This document shows positions 42,406 to 51,816 of a stretch of 64,000 nt of DNA, in pieces. A program made the position numbers and the translations under genes. Position 1 is the first letter of the stretch; every line of letters begins with the position of its first letter. Origin of the DNA: Psychrobacter urativorans (lineage in GTDB: Bacteria > Pseudomonadota > Gammaproteobacteria > Pseudomonadales > Moraxellaceae). Location of the stretch: positions 1 to 64,000 of the forward strand of contig NZ_CAJHBR010000010.1 of assembly GCF_904846695.1 (NCBI RefSeq). Direction: 5' to 3'. The notes under the pieces are model-generated. The model made no database searches and was not told the origin of the DNA. It saw nothing but the letters and a program-made list of their open reading frames with translations.

Positions 42406-43123
42406 TGACAATGTTGGTAACAATACTAGTAACGATACTATTAACGATGTTAATAACCACGCCGTTATTATCTTAGCCAGTGGCTTGAGTCAGCGACTAG
42501 GTCAGTCTAAGCAACTATTAACTCAAGATGGTGAGCCATTAATTGCGCAGATGGTTAAGCTGGCCTTAACTACCCAGCCCCAAGCTATTATAGTAGTGAT
42601 TCCTAAAAATAATACTGAGATTGCACAAGCTATTGATGAATTAGCCGCTCAGCCAGTAGTGCATATAGTCAATAATCCGACCCCCGAAACTGGCATGGCG
42701 CATAGTTTGTATTTAGCTATTGACGCTGTGGCTCAGCGGGTTAGCAGCCAGGATAATAGTATGATTGATCGAGTGCTAATAATGGCTACTGATCAACTAT
42801 TATTAGACACTAAGCATTTGCATAAGCTATTAGCTGGCAAGCATGAAGTAGTGGCCAGTAGCTATCCCCATCTGCAAGAAGCTGATAAAGACTTTGCGCT
42901 AGATAAATATAAAGCCAATATCGTAGGTTTACCTATAAGTATCGATTATTGGCGACTTAAAGAGTGGCAAGGAGCGCTCACGGGTGATAAAGGTTTGCGC
43001 AACTTGATTAGAGCCCTACACACGGAGCAAATGAGTACTGTGATTAACCAGCAACTAAGTTATGATATTGATACGCCTGAACAACTGGCTTATGCTAAGC
43101 AACAGCAATGGCTGGATAGCTAG
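42392..43123 (+). CDS. mocA: MocA-like molybdenum-cofactor cytidylyltransferase
   Basis: A 243-aa NTP-transferase of the MobA/MocA group: IILASGLSQRLGQSKQLLTQ is the nucleotide-binding loop, followed by NPTPETGMAHSLYLAID and the acidic IMATDQLLLD metal site. MocA adds CMP to the cofactor for PaoABC- and xanthine-dehydrogenase-type enzymes; its place directly after an XdhC-like gene behind the PaoABC-like operon supports that over the GMP-adding MobA, which is encoded separately at 46639. ATG 42392 overlaps the XdhC-like stop by 14 bases; a TTG at 42380 is also possible. Confidence 0.75.
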   Translation: MRMTSDNVGNNTSNDTINDVNNHAVIILASGLSQRLGQSKQLLTQDGEPLIAQMVKLALTTQPQAIIVVIPKNNTEIAQAIDELAAQPVVHIVNNPTPETGMAHSLYLAIDAVAQRVSSQDNSMIDRVLIMATDQLLLDTKHLHKLLAGKHEVVASSYPHLQEADKDFALDKYKANIVGLPISIDYWRLKEWQGALTGDKGLRNLIRALHTEQMSTVINQQLSYDIDTPEQLAYAKQQQWLDS

Positions 43124-43280
43124 TCAAACTATCAGTCCGTCAAACCCCTAGTTGCTCACTTGCTAGTTGCAGTCAAGAGCTAACGGACAGTTGTTGTAAT
43201 AGGGCCTATCCACTATAAATCAGCTAGCCAATAGAAATTAGCTATTCAATACTAAGACTATTATAAAAGAGTTTACCGTT

Positions 43281-44612
43281 ATGATTACTATGGAAGAGCT
43301 GCTGGCAGCGATCAAAAAACGCATCGAATTTTATAATGAAGTCGACGCGCCATTAAGTAGCAGGGCAGTAACTACAAGCCAGTTATTAGACAGCAGTAAT
43401 CAAATATTAGCTGAGAATATTACTTCACCTTTTAATGTGCCCAGACAGAATGTATCAGCTATGGACGGTTATGCATTGGCTAAAGGTAGCAATCTTGGCA
43501 AAGACCAAACTATCGAGATAGTAGGAGAGTCGCAGGCGGGTAGCCCTTATGCTAATAGCGGTAGCGATGACTCAGAGAGTAGTTTGCAAGCCGGCCAAGG
43601 CGTACGTATCTTCACTGGCGCAGTAGTACCGGATAGTTGTGATACGGTCGTTATGCAAGAGAACACTAACTTTGCTGCTATTAGAGATAGCATCGATAAA
43701 TCGCAGCCGTATGCCATTGTCTTGAGCCAAACGGCTGAGGTGGATGATAACATTCGTAAGCAAGGCGAGGAGATTGAGTCGGGTGAAGTCGTGCTGCAAC
43801 GAGGCAAGCGTCTAAACCCTACTGATATCAGTTTATTAGCCAATTTAGGCATTGATAAAGTAGCAGTATTTGCGCCATTAATAGTAGGAGTGTTGGCGAC
43901 AGGTGATGAGCTAGTTGCTGTAGGTCAGCCGTTAGATAGCTTAGCGCAGATATACAACTCTAATACTCCAACGCTGAAGACTTTATTGTCCAGCTTGCCT
44001 ATTACTATTCGTGATTACGGTATTATCGCTGACAATTTACAGCAGACTACGGCGGCAGTGACTAAGGCTATGCAGGAGTGCGATGTACTGATCTCTACGG
44101 CTGGAGTGTCGGTTGGTGAGTATGATTTTTTGACGACAGTTATTGAGCAACTGGGGCAAATAAACCATTATAAAGTGGCGATGAAACCTGGCAAGCCGTT
44201 CGTATTTGGAGAGTTGTTTGCGGATAACCACAGCGCTGTCGATAAGCCAGTCTTGTATTTTGGCCTACCCGGCAACCCTTTGTCTACGGTAGTAGGGGCT
44301 TTGCAGTTTGTGATACCGGCGCTATGGCAGATGTCAGGAGCTGATTTGCAGCAGCAGCCCATGCCGTTGACTCTAAAAGCCACTTTAGTCAATGAGGTGA
44401 GGAAGTCAGCCGGACGTAAAGACTTTCAGCGTGGTCTGCTGTCACAAGACGCTACCGGTAATTATCAAGTGCAGTGTTTCACCAGCCAGCAGTCGCACAG
44501 AATAAAGCAGCTAAGCCTAGCCAACTGCTTTGTCGTTTTGGATATAGATAGCGGTAATGTGGCTGCTGGTAATGTAGTGAATGTCCAACCTTTTTCGTGG
44601 CTCTACGGTTAG
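43281..44612 (+). CDS. moeA: MoeA, molybdopterin molybdenumtransferase
   Basis: A 443-aa MoeA: NVSAMDGYAL near the start, GVRIFTGAVVPDSCDTVVMQ, LATGDELVAVGQPL, STAGVSVGEYDF and FGLPGNPLSTVVGALQF are the conserved cofactor- and molybdate-binding blocks. The enzyme inserts molybdate into adenylylated molybdopterin. Length is a little above E. coli MoeA (411) because of a spacer around residues 90-100. It stands about 160 bp after the MocA-like gene, in the same direction as all other cofactor genes. Confidence 0.9.
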   Translation: MITMEELLAAIKKRIEFYNEVDAPLSSRAVTTSQLLDSSNQILAENITSPFNVPRQNVSAMDGYALAKGSNLGKDQTIEIVGESQAGSPYANSGSDDSESSLQAGQGVRIFTGAVVPDSCDTVVMQENTNFAAIRDSIDKSQPYAIVLSQTAEVDDNIRKQGEEIESGEVVLQRGKRLNPTDISLLANLGIDKVAVFAPLIVGVLATGDELVAVGQPLDSLAQIYNSNTPTLKTLLSSLPITIRDYGIIADNLQQTTAAVTKAMQECDVLISTAGVSVGEYDFLTTVIEQLGQINHYKVAMKPGKPFVFGELFADNHSAVDKPVLYFGLPGNPLSTVVGALQFVIPALWQMSGADLQQQPMPLTLKATLVNEVRKSAGRKDFQRGLLSQDATGNYQVQCFTSQQSHRIKQLSLANCFVVLDIDSGNVAAGNVVNVQPFSWLYG

Positions 44613-44906
44613 TAAAGGTAGCTTAAAGCCATTTTGAGTTTGTTATAATCAATAGTCTCTAACAGCCTAGCGACTCAGATTTTTAGCTTCTAGAGCTGTT
44701 AAACGAGTAGTGTAAAACTTACGATTGAAAACTATAGGTAGCAAGTTGTGATCAAAGATTATAGTTTGCAACTTATGGTTGGAACTATGTATTTCAAAGC
44801 ACACAGCATAAAATTTGTAGTGTAAAATAAATAGTGAAACAGCAGTAAAGTAATGGCTGAAGACAATCTTGTAATGACAGCCAAGCAATATCGGCGGTAA
44901 TAATTT

Positions 44907-46004
44907 ATGACTTATGACGATCCCATAGCAGAGAGCACTCAAATATATTTACCAAGCTCAGTTTATACTGAGACACGCAGCCCCTTATTGGGAGCAGCTA
45001 TGCCTACTGACTCGTCTATAGCCCATTATCAGCCACTGACCGATAGCTTTTCACGACAACTGACTTATTTACGTCTTTCTATCACTGACTTCTGTAATTT
45101 TCGCTGCGAGTATTGTCTGCCTAATGGTTATCAAGGCAAGCGTCCTGATGATGAGTTGAGTGTGCCTGAGATTGCTACCTTAATTAAGGCCTTTGCCCAA
45201 GTAGGCACTGAAAAAGTACGTATTACTGGTGGTGAGCCTTCTATCCGTCGAGATGTGGCGACTATTATTGATACCGTAAAAAGCACTACTGGTATCAAGA
45301 CCGTAGCGATGACTAGTAATGGCTATAAGCTTGGCAAGCATTTAGCCAATTGGCATAGTGCTGGATTGGATCAGCTAAATATCAGTATGGACAGTTTTGA
45401 TGCGGATACTTTTCATAAGATGACTGGTTTCAATACTTTGCCGCAGATGCTAACGGATATGGATAAGCTATTAGACAGCACGGACATTAAGTTAAAAATA
45501 AACAGTGTTTTGATGGTAGAAACCGCATTTGAAAATCTAGTAACAGCGATGGATTACGTCAAGCTGCGCCCAGTGACTTATCGATTTATTGAGTTTATGC
45601 AGACTAGCGATAATAGCGATTTGTTCTTTGCGCAACATGCCCAATCTGAGCTGATTACCGATTATCTTATCGAACATGGTTGGCAGCCGCAAGAGCGTGG
45701 CAGTGCTGATGGCCCTGCGGTTGAGTACAGTCATCCGGATTATTTAGGGCGCATCGGCATGATTGCTCCTTATGCGGCGCACTTCTGCGATAACTGTAAC
45801 CGTCTACGGGTGAGCAGTCAGGGCAAAGTCCATCTATGCTTGTTCGATGAAGGTAACTACGACATTCGTAATTATCTACAGCAAAACGACGTTGCAGGCT
45901 TAGTACAGACTTTGCACAACTTCATGCCAATCAAACCTGAGCATCATCATCTACAGGACTCCAACAGCGGCATGATGCACAATCTATCGATTATCGGTGG
46001 TTAG
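44907..46004 (+). CDS. moaA: MoaA, GTP 3',8-cyclase (radical SAM)
   Basis: A 365-aa radical-SAM enzyme. ITDFCNFRCEYCLP holds the SAM-cluster cysteines (63, 67, 70), ITGGEPSIRRD the SAM-binding block, FCDNCNRLRVSSQGKVHLCL the second cluster (Cys294, 297, 311) that binds GTP, and the protein ends in the catalytic GG tail. It starts molybdopterin synthesis with MoaC. The first 45 residues are an extension; an ATG at 45000 (MPTDSS) is an alternative start. The 294 bp upstream contain TATAAT (44644-44649) but no Moco riboswitch that I can recognise. Confidence 0.9.
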   Translation: MTYDDPIAESTQIYLPSSVYTETRSPLLGAAMPTDSSIAHYQPLTDSFSRQLTYLRLSITDFCNFRCEYCLPNGYQGKRPDDELSVPEIATLIKAFAQVGTEKVRITGGEPSIRRDVATIIDTVKSTTGIKTVAMTSNGYKLGKHLANWHSAGLDQLNISMDSFDADTFHKMTGFNTLPQMLTDMDKLLDSTDIKLKINSVLMVETAFENLVTAMDYVKLRPVTYRFIEFMQTSDNSDLFFAQHAQSELITDYLIEHGWQPQERGSADGPAVEYSHPDYLGRIGMIAPYAAHFCDNCNRLRVSSQGKVHLCLFDEGNYDIRNYLQQNDVAGLVQTLHNFMPIKPEHHHLQDSNSGMMHNLSIIGG

Positions 46005-46100
46005 CATAAAACAGCTACTGAACAGCTTTTGCTGAAGACTATTTGATAAAGAGCAACTACTGAACAACTGCTACTACATAATAACTCTCAAGGAATAACG

Positions 46101-46646
46101 ATGTCTAAACCTGCTGCAGAATTTATCCCCCTTAATATTGCTGTGCTTTGTGTCTCTGACAGTCGCACCTTAGAACAAGATACTTCAGGGCAGTACTTAG
46201 CAGATAGCTTGACCGCAGCGGGACATAAGTTAGCTGACCGTCAGCTAATTACCGATGATATTTATCAGATTCGTGCGGTTATTAGTGGCTGGATTGCTGA
46301 TCCTAATGTGCATGCAGTTATTACCACTGGCGGTACTGGGTTTTTTATCAGAGACAGTATGCCAGAAGCGGTCAGCGTGTTATTCGATAAGTCTATCGAT
46401 GGTTTTGGTGAGATGTTCCGCCTAATTTCAAAAGACGATATTGGCATGTCTACCATTCAGTCGCGAGCGGTTGCTGGCATGGCTAATAGCACTGGTATTT
46501 TTTGTTTACCTGGTTCGACAGGCGCTTGCCGGACTGGATGGAATGACTTACTAAAAGAGCAGTTCGATAGCCGTACGCGCCCTTGTAACTTTGTGCCGCA
46601 CTTTATGCGTGCTAATCCCAGTCATGAAGGTCACAGTCATGACTAA
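46101..46646 (+). CDS. moaB: MoaB, molybdopterin adenylyltransferase type
   Basis: A 181-aa protein of the MoaB/MogA fold: NIAVLCVSDSRTLEQDTSGQ, TTGGTGFFIRDSMPEAV and FCLPGSTGACRTGWNDLL are the family signatures that bind molybdopterin. It adenylylates molybdopterin ahead of MoeA, or is the non-essential MoaB variant. It follows moaA by about 95 bp and overlaps mobA. Confidence 0.85.
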   Translation: MSKPAAEFIPLNIAVLCVSDSRTLEQDTSGQYLADSLTAAGHKLADRQLITDDIYQIRAVISGWIADPNVHAVITTGGTGFFIRDSMPEAVSVLFDKSIDGFGEMFRLISKDDIGMSTIQSRAVAGMANSTGIFCLPGSTGACRTGWNDLLKEQFDSRTRPCNFVPHFMRANPSHEGHSHD

Positions 46647-47427
46647 TGTGTTGGCAAACTTAGCTGGGGTGGTTATCTTAGCTGGTGGCGCCTCGCATCG
46701 TATGGGGACGCCTAAAGCGGAGCTAACCTTGCCAACAGGTGAAAGTTTGCTGGACTATCATGTGCGACAAGCTAGTGAACTGCAGGTGCCTATCATGATT
46801 GCCGATAATGGGCGTGGTTTTGCTGTGAGCCCACAGTTATTGGCTAGCAATCCAAAGTCCGTTATTGCTCATATCGCCGACTATCTGCCAGCCTCTATTC
46901 AGACCAGTAGTAAAGTAGATACGGTTATTACCAGCAGTATTGCTAATAGTATTACTGACCCTCAAGGGCCATTAGTGGCGATCGAGTCAGCTTTACAAGC
47001 GCTAAAAAAACAGCTACTAAATCAGCAGGCATCAACTACACAAGCACTAGACTCGTTAGCTGATGCTAATAGTTTGAATAACCAGCAGTCATCATGGCTG
47101 TTAGTCGTGAGCTGTGATAGCCTAATAACGGCGGCTGGGCTTTGGCAGCAACTGCGTCCTTGTATTGATTCAACTACCAATCTAGCAACGACAGAAAAGT
47201 CAGTGATTTGTCTTACAGACGAGTCGCATTTATATCCGCTACTAGGACTTTATAGGCTAACTATTGAGTCGCAGTTACGAGCCTATATCGACAGTGGACA
47301 GCGCAAAGTTATGAGTTTTATTGAGCCAATCAGTCAAGCGGTTGCGGTGTTAGATGAGCAGCAAGTATTGACTAACTTTAATACTCCTACAGACTTTAAG
47401 CGTGCTTGTAGTGCTTTATACCCATAA
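46639..47427 (+). CDS. mobA: MobA-like molybdenum-cofactor guanylyltransferase
   Basis: A 262-aa NTP-transferase from ATG 46639 (MTNVLANLAGVVILAGGASH), overlapping the moaB stop by eight bases. The loop LAGGASHRMGTPKAELTLP and the acidic VVSCDSL site are the MobA signatures; GMP is added to the cofactor for DMSO-reductase-type enzymes such as the FdhF/YdeP-like protein at 32555. An insertion around residues 130-150 (Gln/Ser/Ala-rich) makes it longer than E. coli MobA (194). Confidence 0.8.
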   Translation: MTNVLANLAGVVILAGGASHRMGTPKAELTLPTGESLLDYHVRQASELQVPIMIADNGRGFAVSPQLLASNPKSVIAHIADYLPASIQTSSKVDTVITSSIANSITDPQGPLVAIESALQALKKQLLNQQASTTQALDSLADANSLNNQQSSWLLVVSCDSLITAAGLWQQLRPCIDSTTNLATTEKSVICLTDESHLYPLLGLYRLTIESQLRAYIDSGQRKVMSFIEPISQAVAVLDEQQVLTNFNTPTDFKRACSALYP

Positions 47428-47477
47428 TAAAACAACACCGCTATTAGGCAAGCCGTTACTAAAGCTAATAAAAAATA

Positions 47478-48047
47478 ATGAGACTATTTGTGAAAAATAA
47501 TCAGCAACAGCACGAGCAAATCGCTAGTAAAACCACTAATAAAGAAGGTGCTCCAGCTCATTTAACGGCTGCTAAGCTATCGCATTTAGATAGTGACGGT
47601 GATATACACATGGTTGATGTCAGCGGCAAGATTGCGACGACCAGAGAGGCTAATGCTGAAGGGCAAGTACTTTTTCCAGCTGAAATTTATCAGCAGATCA
47701 AAGCGGCTGATGGGATGACTAAAAAGGGTAGTATCACTCAAACTGCGCATATCGCTGGTATTATGGCGGCTAAGCGTACTCATGATCTAATCCCGCTTTG
47801 TCATCCACTACCACTAGATAAAATTGGCTTGAGCTTTGTTTACGATGATGCGCTACAAGCTATTACAGTCAGTGCTACTGTAAAGGTCACTCATAAAACT
47901 GGAGTGGAAATGGAAGCATTAACCGCAGTCAGTGTGGCTTGTTTGACGCTTTATGATATGACTAAAGCCTTATCACATGATATCGTAATCAATAATATTC
48001 ATCTGATTACTAAAACTGGTGGTAAGTCTGATTATCAGCAGGGCTAA
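47478..48047 (+). CDS. moaC: MoaC, cyclic pyranopterin monophosphate synthase
   Basis: A 189-aa MoaC. After an extension of about 35 residues come MVDVSGKIATTREANAEG, HIAGIMAAKRTHDLIPLCHP and GVEMEALTAVSVACLTLYDM, the conserved active-site blocks, ending in KTGGKSD. Together with MoaA it makes cyclic pyranopterin monophosphate. Part of the same-direction cofactor cluster, 50 bp after mobA. Confidence 0.9.
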   Translation: MRLFVKNNQQQHEQIASKTTNKEGAPAHLTAAKLSHLDSDGDIHMVDVSGKIATTREANAEGQVLFPAEIYQQIKAADGMTKKGSITQTAHIAGIMAAKRTHDLIPLCHPLPLDKIGLSFVYDDALQAITVSATVKVTHKTGVEMEALTAVSVACLTLYDMTKALSHDIVINNIHLITKTGGKSDYQQG

Positions 48048-48083
48048 GTTGAATACATAAGTTCATCTACACCCTAATACACT

Positions 48084-48383
48084 ATGGATAACTTTATGCC
48101 TATTGCAGCAAAAGACACAGACCCAGTTACAGACAATACTATCAATATTAACGTTCTCTACTTCGCAAGTTTGGCAGATAAAGCCAATTGCAATGAAGAA
48201 AGCGTGACCGTGTCGCAGTCAACATCACTTACGCAGTTGTACGAGCAGTTGAGTGAAAAGCATGGTTTTAGCCATTCACCGTTAGAGCTAAAAGTCGCCA
48301 TCAATGATTATTTTGCTCAGTGGACAGATAGTATCGAAAATGGTGATAATGTGGTTTTTATTACCCCAGTAGCAGGCGGTTAA
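48084..48383 (+). CDS. moaD: MoaD, molybdopterin synthase small subunit
   Basis: A 99-aa ubiquitin-like sulfur carrier ending in the required Gly-Gly (TPVAGG), the site of thiocarboxylate formation. LYFASLADKANCNEESVTVS and VNDYFAQW-like strands match the fold. An ATG at 48096 (MPIAAK) could be the real start, as the first residues are a weak extension. It pairs with moaE, which follows by less than 90 bp. Confidence 0.85.
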   Translation: MDNFMPIAAKDTDPVTDNTININVLYFASLADKANCNEESVTVSQSTSLTQLYEQLSEKHGFSHSPLELKVAINDYFAQWTDSIENGDNVVFITPVAGG

Positions 48384-48470
48384 ATAGAGCGGGTTGCATA
48401 ACCACCGCACTAATAGATATTGTTGAAACAGATATCGTTGATAACAGGCTATTAATAATAGAGAGTATAA

Positions 48471-48962
48471 ATGAGCGCTAACGTTCACAGTAAATCGATG
48501 ACTATTAAGCGCAGCGCTGAACAGGCCTATGCGCTTGCAGAGCGTGATGGTTTTGCATTATTGGATATAGTTATTGATGATAGACGGCTTAAAGCTCTTC
48601 TTGATGATGATAGCTGCGGTGCCTTTGTCAGTTTTGAAGGTCGGGTGCGTAACCACAATAATGCTAGTAGCGTTGAGCGTCTGACCTATTATGGTTATGA
48701 GGATTTAGCCATCAATCAAGGTCGGCAGATTATCGAGGAAGCCAAGCGTAAATTTGCGATTACTCATGCCATTGCTATTCACCGCATCGGTGCCTTGGAT
48801 ATTGGCGATGTCGCGGTTTGGGTTGGGGTCGCTTCTGCACATCGCTATCCAGCCTTTGATGCGTGCCGCTGGATATTGGATACGGTTAAAGCTGAAATAC
48901 CAGTTTGGAAGCAGGAATATTACGACAACCAACCGTCTAAATGGCTAAGTAATAATGGCTGA
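48471..48962 (+). CDS. moaE: MoaE, molybdopterin synthase large subunit
   Basis: A 163-aa MoaE: GAFVSFEGRVRNHNNASSVE, LTYYGYEDLAINQGRQII, HRIGALDIGDVAVWVGVASA and a C-terminal PVWKQEYYDN with the active-site lysine (WKxE) are the conserved parts. It forms the heterotetramer with MoaD that adds the two sulfurs to cyclic pyranopterin. Last biosynthetic gene of the cluster before the molybdate transporter genes. Confidence 0.9.
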   Translation: MSANVHSKSMTIKRSAEQAYALAERDGFALLDIVIDDRRLKALLDDDSCGAFVSFEGRVRNHNNASSVERLTYYGYEDLAINQGRQIIEEAKRKFAITHAIAIHRIGALDIGDVAVWVGVASAHRYPAFDACRWILDTVKAEIPVWKQEYYDNQPSKWLSNNG

Positions 48963-49201
48963 ACGACAATAGCTAGCTATAAGCTTTAATGCAGGAACTG
49001 CCCTCTAAGCTACAAAGACCATCATTGATTAATAAATAAGGTTTGACTAAAGTTGTAAAAGCCTATAATAAGTAGGTAACCACGGCTAAGTATAAGTAGT
49101 TTTATAACTATCTTTGCTTAGTCGTTTTAGTAGAAAATTAGAAAATAAAAACACTCTAAATCATTAGAGTTTTACCCATCTTAGAGTAGAGGCGGTAGGT
49201 T

Positions 49202-50107
49202 ATGAATAGTGTTAAGTTATTACCAGCTCACGGGCAGTTAGACATTATGCCGCGCATCACTAGTGCGACAAAAAATATAATGATGATTGCCGCATCAGCT
49301 TGTGTTGTGTTGACCTTGACCGCTTGTAATAAGCAGAGCGTTGCTGATAAGGAGCAAGTTACTCCTAACGAGCCCAAACCTCAGCTGCAGCCACAAAAAA
49401 TACGTATTGCTGCTGCTGCTAATCTATCTGATGTACTCCCTGATATTATCGCAGGCTACAAATTAGAGAAAAACTTACCTGATCAAGAGATCGAGGTAAC
49501 TTTTGCTTCTTCAGGCAAGCTCTATGCACAGATAATAGCTGGCGCACCTTATGATATTTTCTTATCAGCTAATCAAGAATTCCCTACTAAGTGGGTGCAA
49601 CAAAGACATCCAGATTCTACCAAGCACGAGGCTTTTACTTATACCCAAGGCCAGCTGAGCTTTTATAGTGCTAATAAACCTGTGGGTAAGCTGAGCGAGA
49701 CCACTCTAACCCAACTATTAGCAGAGCAAAATGATAGTAAAATTACCATTGCCAATCCTGAGCTCGCCCCTTATGGCGCCTCTGCCAAAGCCTATCTACA
49801 GGCGCATAATCTCTATGAGCCACTCAACCGTCAAAAGCGTCTAATTGAAGCGGAGAATATTGGGCAAGCGTTTCAGTATGCCAATACAGGCAATGTTGAT
49901 TATGGCTTCGTTGCCCAGTCACAAGTGACCGCTATTAAAGCCACACCGGAACAGTTCTACACGCTACCTACTAGTGCTTATCCTGCTATCTTGCAAGATG
50001 GCATAGTGATCAGTGATGCGGCTGTAGCGACAGATTTTACCAGCTACTTACTATCACCTGCTGGACAAAAATACTTCGTAGAAGCCGGTTATTTGGCAGT
50101 GCAGTAG
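49202..50107 (+). CDS. modA: ModA, molybdate-binding lipoprotein
   Basis: A 301-aa substrate-binding protein. A hydrophobic segment ending LTLTAC (Cys42) is a lipobox, so it is anchored in the envelope. The mature part has IRIAAAANLSDVLPDIIAGY, VTFASSGKLYAQIIAGAPYD and ANPELAPYGASAKAYLQ, the ModA blocks that bind molybdate. An ATG at 49247 would give a shorter, more usual signal; the first ATG has the better AGG-rich leader. It is followed by modB. Confidence 0.9.
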   Translation: MNSVKLLPAHGQLDIMPRITSATKNIMMIAASACVVLTLTACNKQSVADKEQVTPNEPKPQLQPQKIRIAAAANLSDVLPDIIAGYKLEKNLPDQEIEVTFASSGKLYAQIIAGAPYDIFLSANQEFPTKWVQQRHPDSTKHEAFTYTQGQLSFYSANKPVGKLSETTLTQLLAEQNDSKITIANPELAPYGASAKAYLQAHNLYEPLNRQKRLIEAENIGQAFQYANTGNVDYGFVAQSQVTAIKATPEQFYTLPTSAYPAILQDGIVISDAAVATDFTSYLLSPAGQKYFVEAGYLAVQ

Positions 50108-50138
50108 CTGATGATAGGATGTAACCAGTAGTGACTCT

Positions 50139-50843
50139 ATGCTAGAGCAACCACTTATATCAGCGATGTTGACCCCATTTTGGGTCAGTATTAAGCTGGC
50201 GGGTGTCACTACATTATTATTATTGGTATTTGCCACTCCTTTAGCTTATTGGTTAGCCAAGCCTAGTCATAGCTCCGTCATTAGTCGCGTAAAAGTTATA
50301 TTGATGGGGCTAATTGCTATGCCGTTAGTGCTGCCACCAACGGTAATAGGTTTTTATTTATTATTGCTACTAAGCCCTAACTTTGCGGTCGGCAGATGGC
50401 TTGCTGAGCATGAGATTAGTGCTTTAGTCTTCACTTTTGAGGGCCTAGTGATTGGCTCCCTTATTTATTCCTTACCTTTTTATATTCAGCCAGTCTATGC
50501 CCAGTTCTTACGCATTCCGCAAAGCGTGATGGAAGTGGCGCACTTATTAGAGCCCAGCCGTTTACGTCGCTTTATGACCGTGGCGCTACCACAAGCCCGC
50601 ACTGGTATTATACTCGGTAGCCTGATTAGCTTTGCCCATACTATCGGCGAATTCGGGGTGGTGTTAATGATAGGCGGTAGTATCTCAGGTGAGACTAAGG
50701 TGATTTCTATTGCGATTTATGAGCAAGTAGAAGCCCTAAATTACCAGACCGCTCATATGATGTCGCTGATATTAATCATAATGGCGATGGTCATGGTTAG
50801 CTTGATAGCTAGTAGCGTCAATAAGCTAAATAAGCGTCCCTAA
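50139..50843 (+). CDS. modB: ModB, molybdate ABC transporter permease
   Basis: A 234-aa permease with five or six membrane segments: LAYWLAKPSHSS early, MPLVLPPTVIGFYLLLLLSP, and the cytoplasmic EAA-like loop with LPQARTGIILGSLISFAHTI followed by GEFGVVLMIGGSISGETKVI. It pairs with ModA. No ModC ATPase gene follows in the window, which is unusual because modABC is normally one operon. Confidence 0.9.
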   Translation: MLEQPLISAMLTPFWVSIKLAGVTTLLLLVFATPLAYWLAKPSHSSVISRVKVILMGLIAMPLVLPPTVIGFYLLLLLSPNFAVGRWLAEHEISALVFTFEGLVIGSLIYSLPFYIQPVYAQFLRIPQSVMEVAHLLEPSRLRRFMTVALPQARTGIILGSLISFAHTIGEFGVVLMIGGSISGETKVISIAIYEQVEALNYQTAHMMSLILIIMAMVMVSLIASSVNKLNKRP

Positions 50844-50885
50844 CCTAGATATTTGACAATATTTAAATCTAAGTAAAGAAGAAAA

Positions 50886-50993
50886 ATTGAATTATACAAA
50901 AAACAGTTAGCAGAAGGTTTAGAGCAACGCAATCCTAACAGGCCGTTGTTAACACGACTATCTGAATACATTACTACCGCCATACATGAATAG
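50886..50993 (+). pseudogene. Open fragment where modC would be expected
   Basis: An open frame without ATG ends at TAG 50991-50993 and translates to a helical-looking tail (ELYKKQLAEGLEQRNPNRPL then LTRLSEYITTAIHE). It looks coding but does not resemble an ABC ATPase. It may be the remnant of a gene removed by deletion at this site. Identity unknown. Confidence 0.3.
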
Positions 50994-51053
50994 AGTAACG
51001 AGAAGATATAATCTACGCCTTAGTAAAGCTATAGATTAAATTAAGGTAATATT

Positions 51054-51575
51054 ATGAATCGTACATTATGGCTAGTGGTGGGCATCATTAGCATTGTTGG
51101 TGGTATATTTGCATTATTCAATCCACTGAGCGCCACTTTTGCCGCTGAACAGCTGGCAGGTTTTCTATTTTTATTGGTTGGTATCTTACAGTTTGTAGCG
51201 CTATTTACTGTAGGTAGTACTAGCGCTAAAGTATTCGCCGCTATCGGCGGGGTAGTTGGGGTATTATTGGGGTTTGAGCTGTTAACTGAGCCGCTGCAAG
51301 GTATCTTGACCCTAACTATGGTAGTTGCTATCCTATTTATGGTAACCGGTATTGTTAGAACAGTAGTGGCTTTTGCCATTAAAGGTAAGCGAGCTTTTAT
51401 ACCAGTATTATTCTCTGGGATTATCTCAATCATATTAGCGATCATGATTTTTTCCGGCTATCCGCAGTCATCGACTTATATTCTTGGCGTATTATTAGCT
51501 ATCGAGCTGATTTCTAATGGCCTATCGCTAGTGATGTATTCACGCCTTCATCCAGTGGCAATCGGCAAAGTTTAA
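51054..51575 (+). CDS. HdeD-family (DUF308) membrane protein
   Basis: A 173-aa protein with six hydrophobic segments in two DUF308 repeats: WLVVGIISIVGGIFALFNPL and a second RAFIPVLFSGIISIILAIMI half. HdeD proteins are linked to acid resistance in E. coli; in other bacteria the role is unclear. It is not obviously related to the molybdate genes before it and ends with its own terminator. Confidence 0.75.
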   Translation: MNRTLWLVVGIISIVGGIFALFNPLSATFAAEQLAGFLFLLVGILQFVALFTVGSTSAKVFAAIGGVVGVLLGFELLTEPLQGILTLTMVVAILFMVTGIVRTVVAFAIKGKRAFIPVLFSGIISIILAIMIFSGYPQSSTYILGVLLAIELISNGLSLVMYSRLHPVAIGKV

Positions 51576-51612
51576 ATTTTCAAATACTTATCGGCTATAA
51601 AAATACTTTAGA

Positions 51613-51639
51613 AGACTCACTAATAATGGGTCTTTTTTT
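51613..51639 (+). terminator. Terminator after the HdeD-like gene
   Basis: AGACTCA (51613-51619) pairs with TGGGTCT (51627-51633, one G-U pair) and is followed by a T-run. The 150 bp beyond it hold no gene before the convergent racemase-like gene ends at 51817. Confidence 0.65.
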
Positions 51640-51816
51640 GGTTATAAAGGCTGTAGAAAAAGTGTTGATAGTTACCTTGCTGTTCATCTAGTTATTAATC
51701 CATTTATCAAACCAATCTTTATCAGTGATACTTATAAAAGAGTCCATCAAACGGGTGTTTAATGGACAATACTTGAACAATAGCTAGTATAAGATCAGTT
51801 ATAGCAGATGCAGCTA

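Noticed and set aside
44613..44906. Moco riboswitch upstream of moaA
   Set aside because: The region is AT-rich with loose repeats and I could not draw the conserved Moco RNA core.
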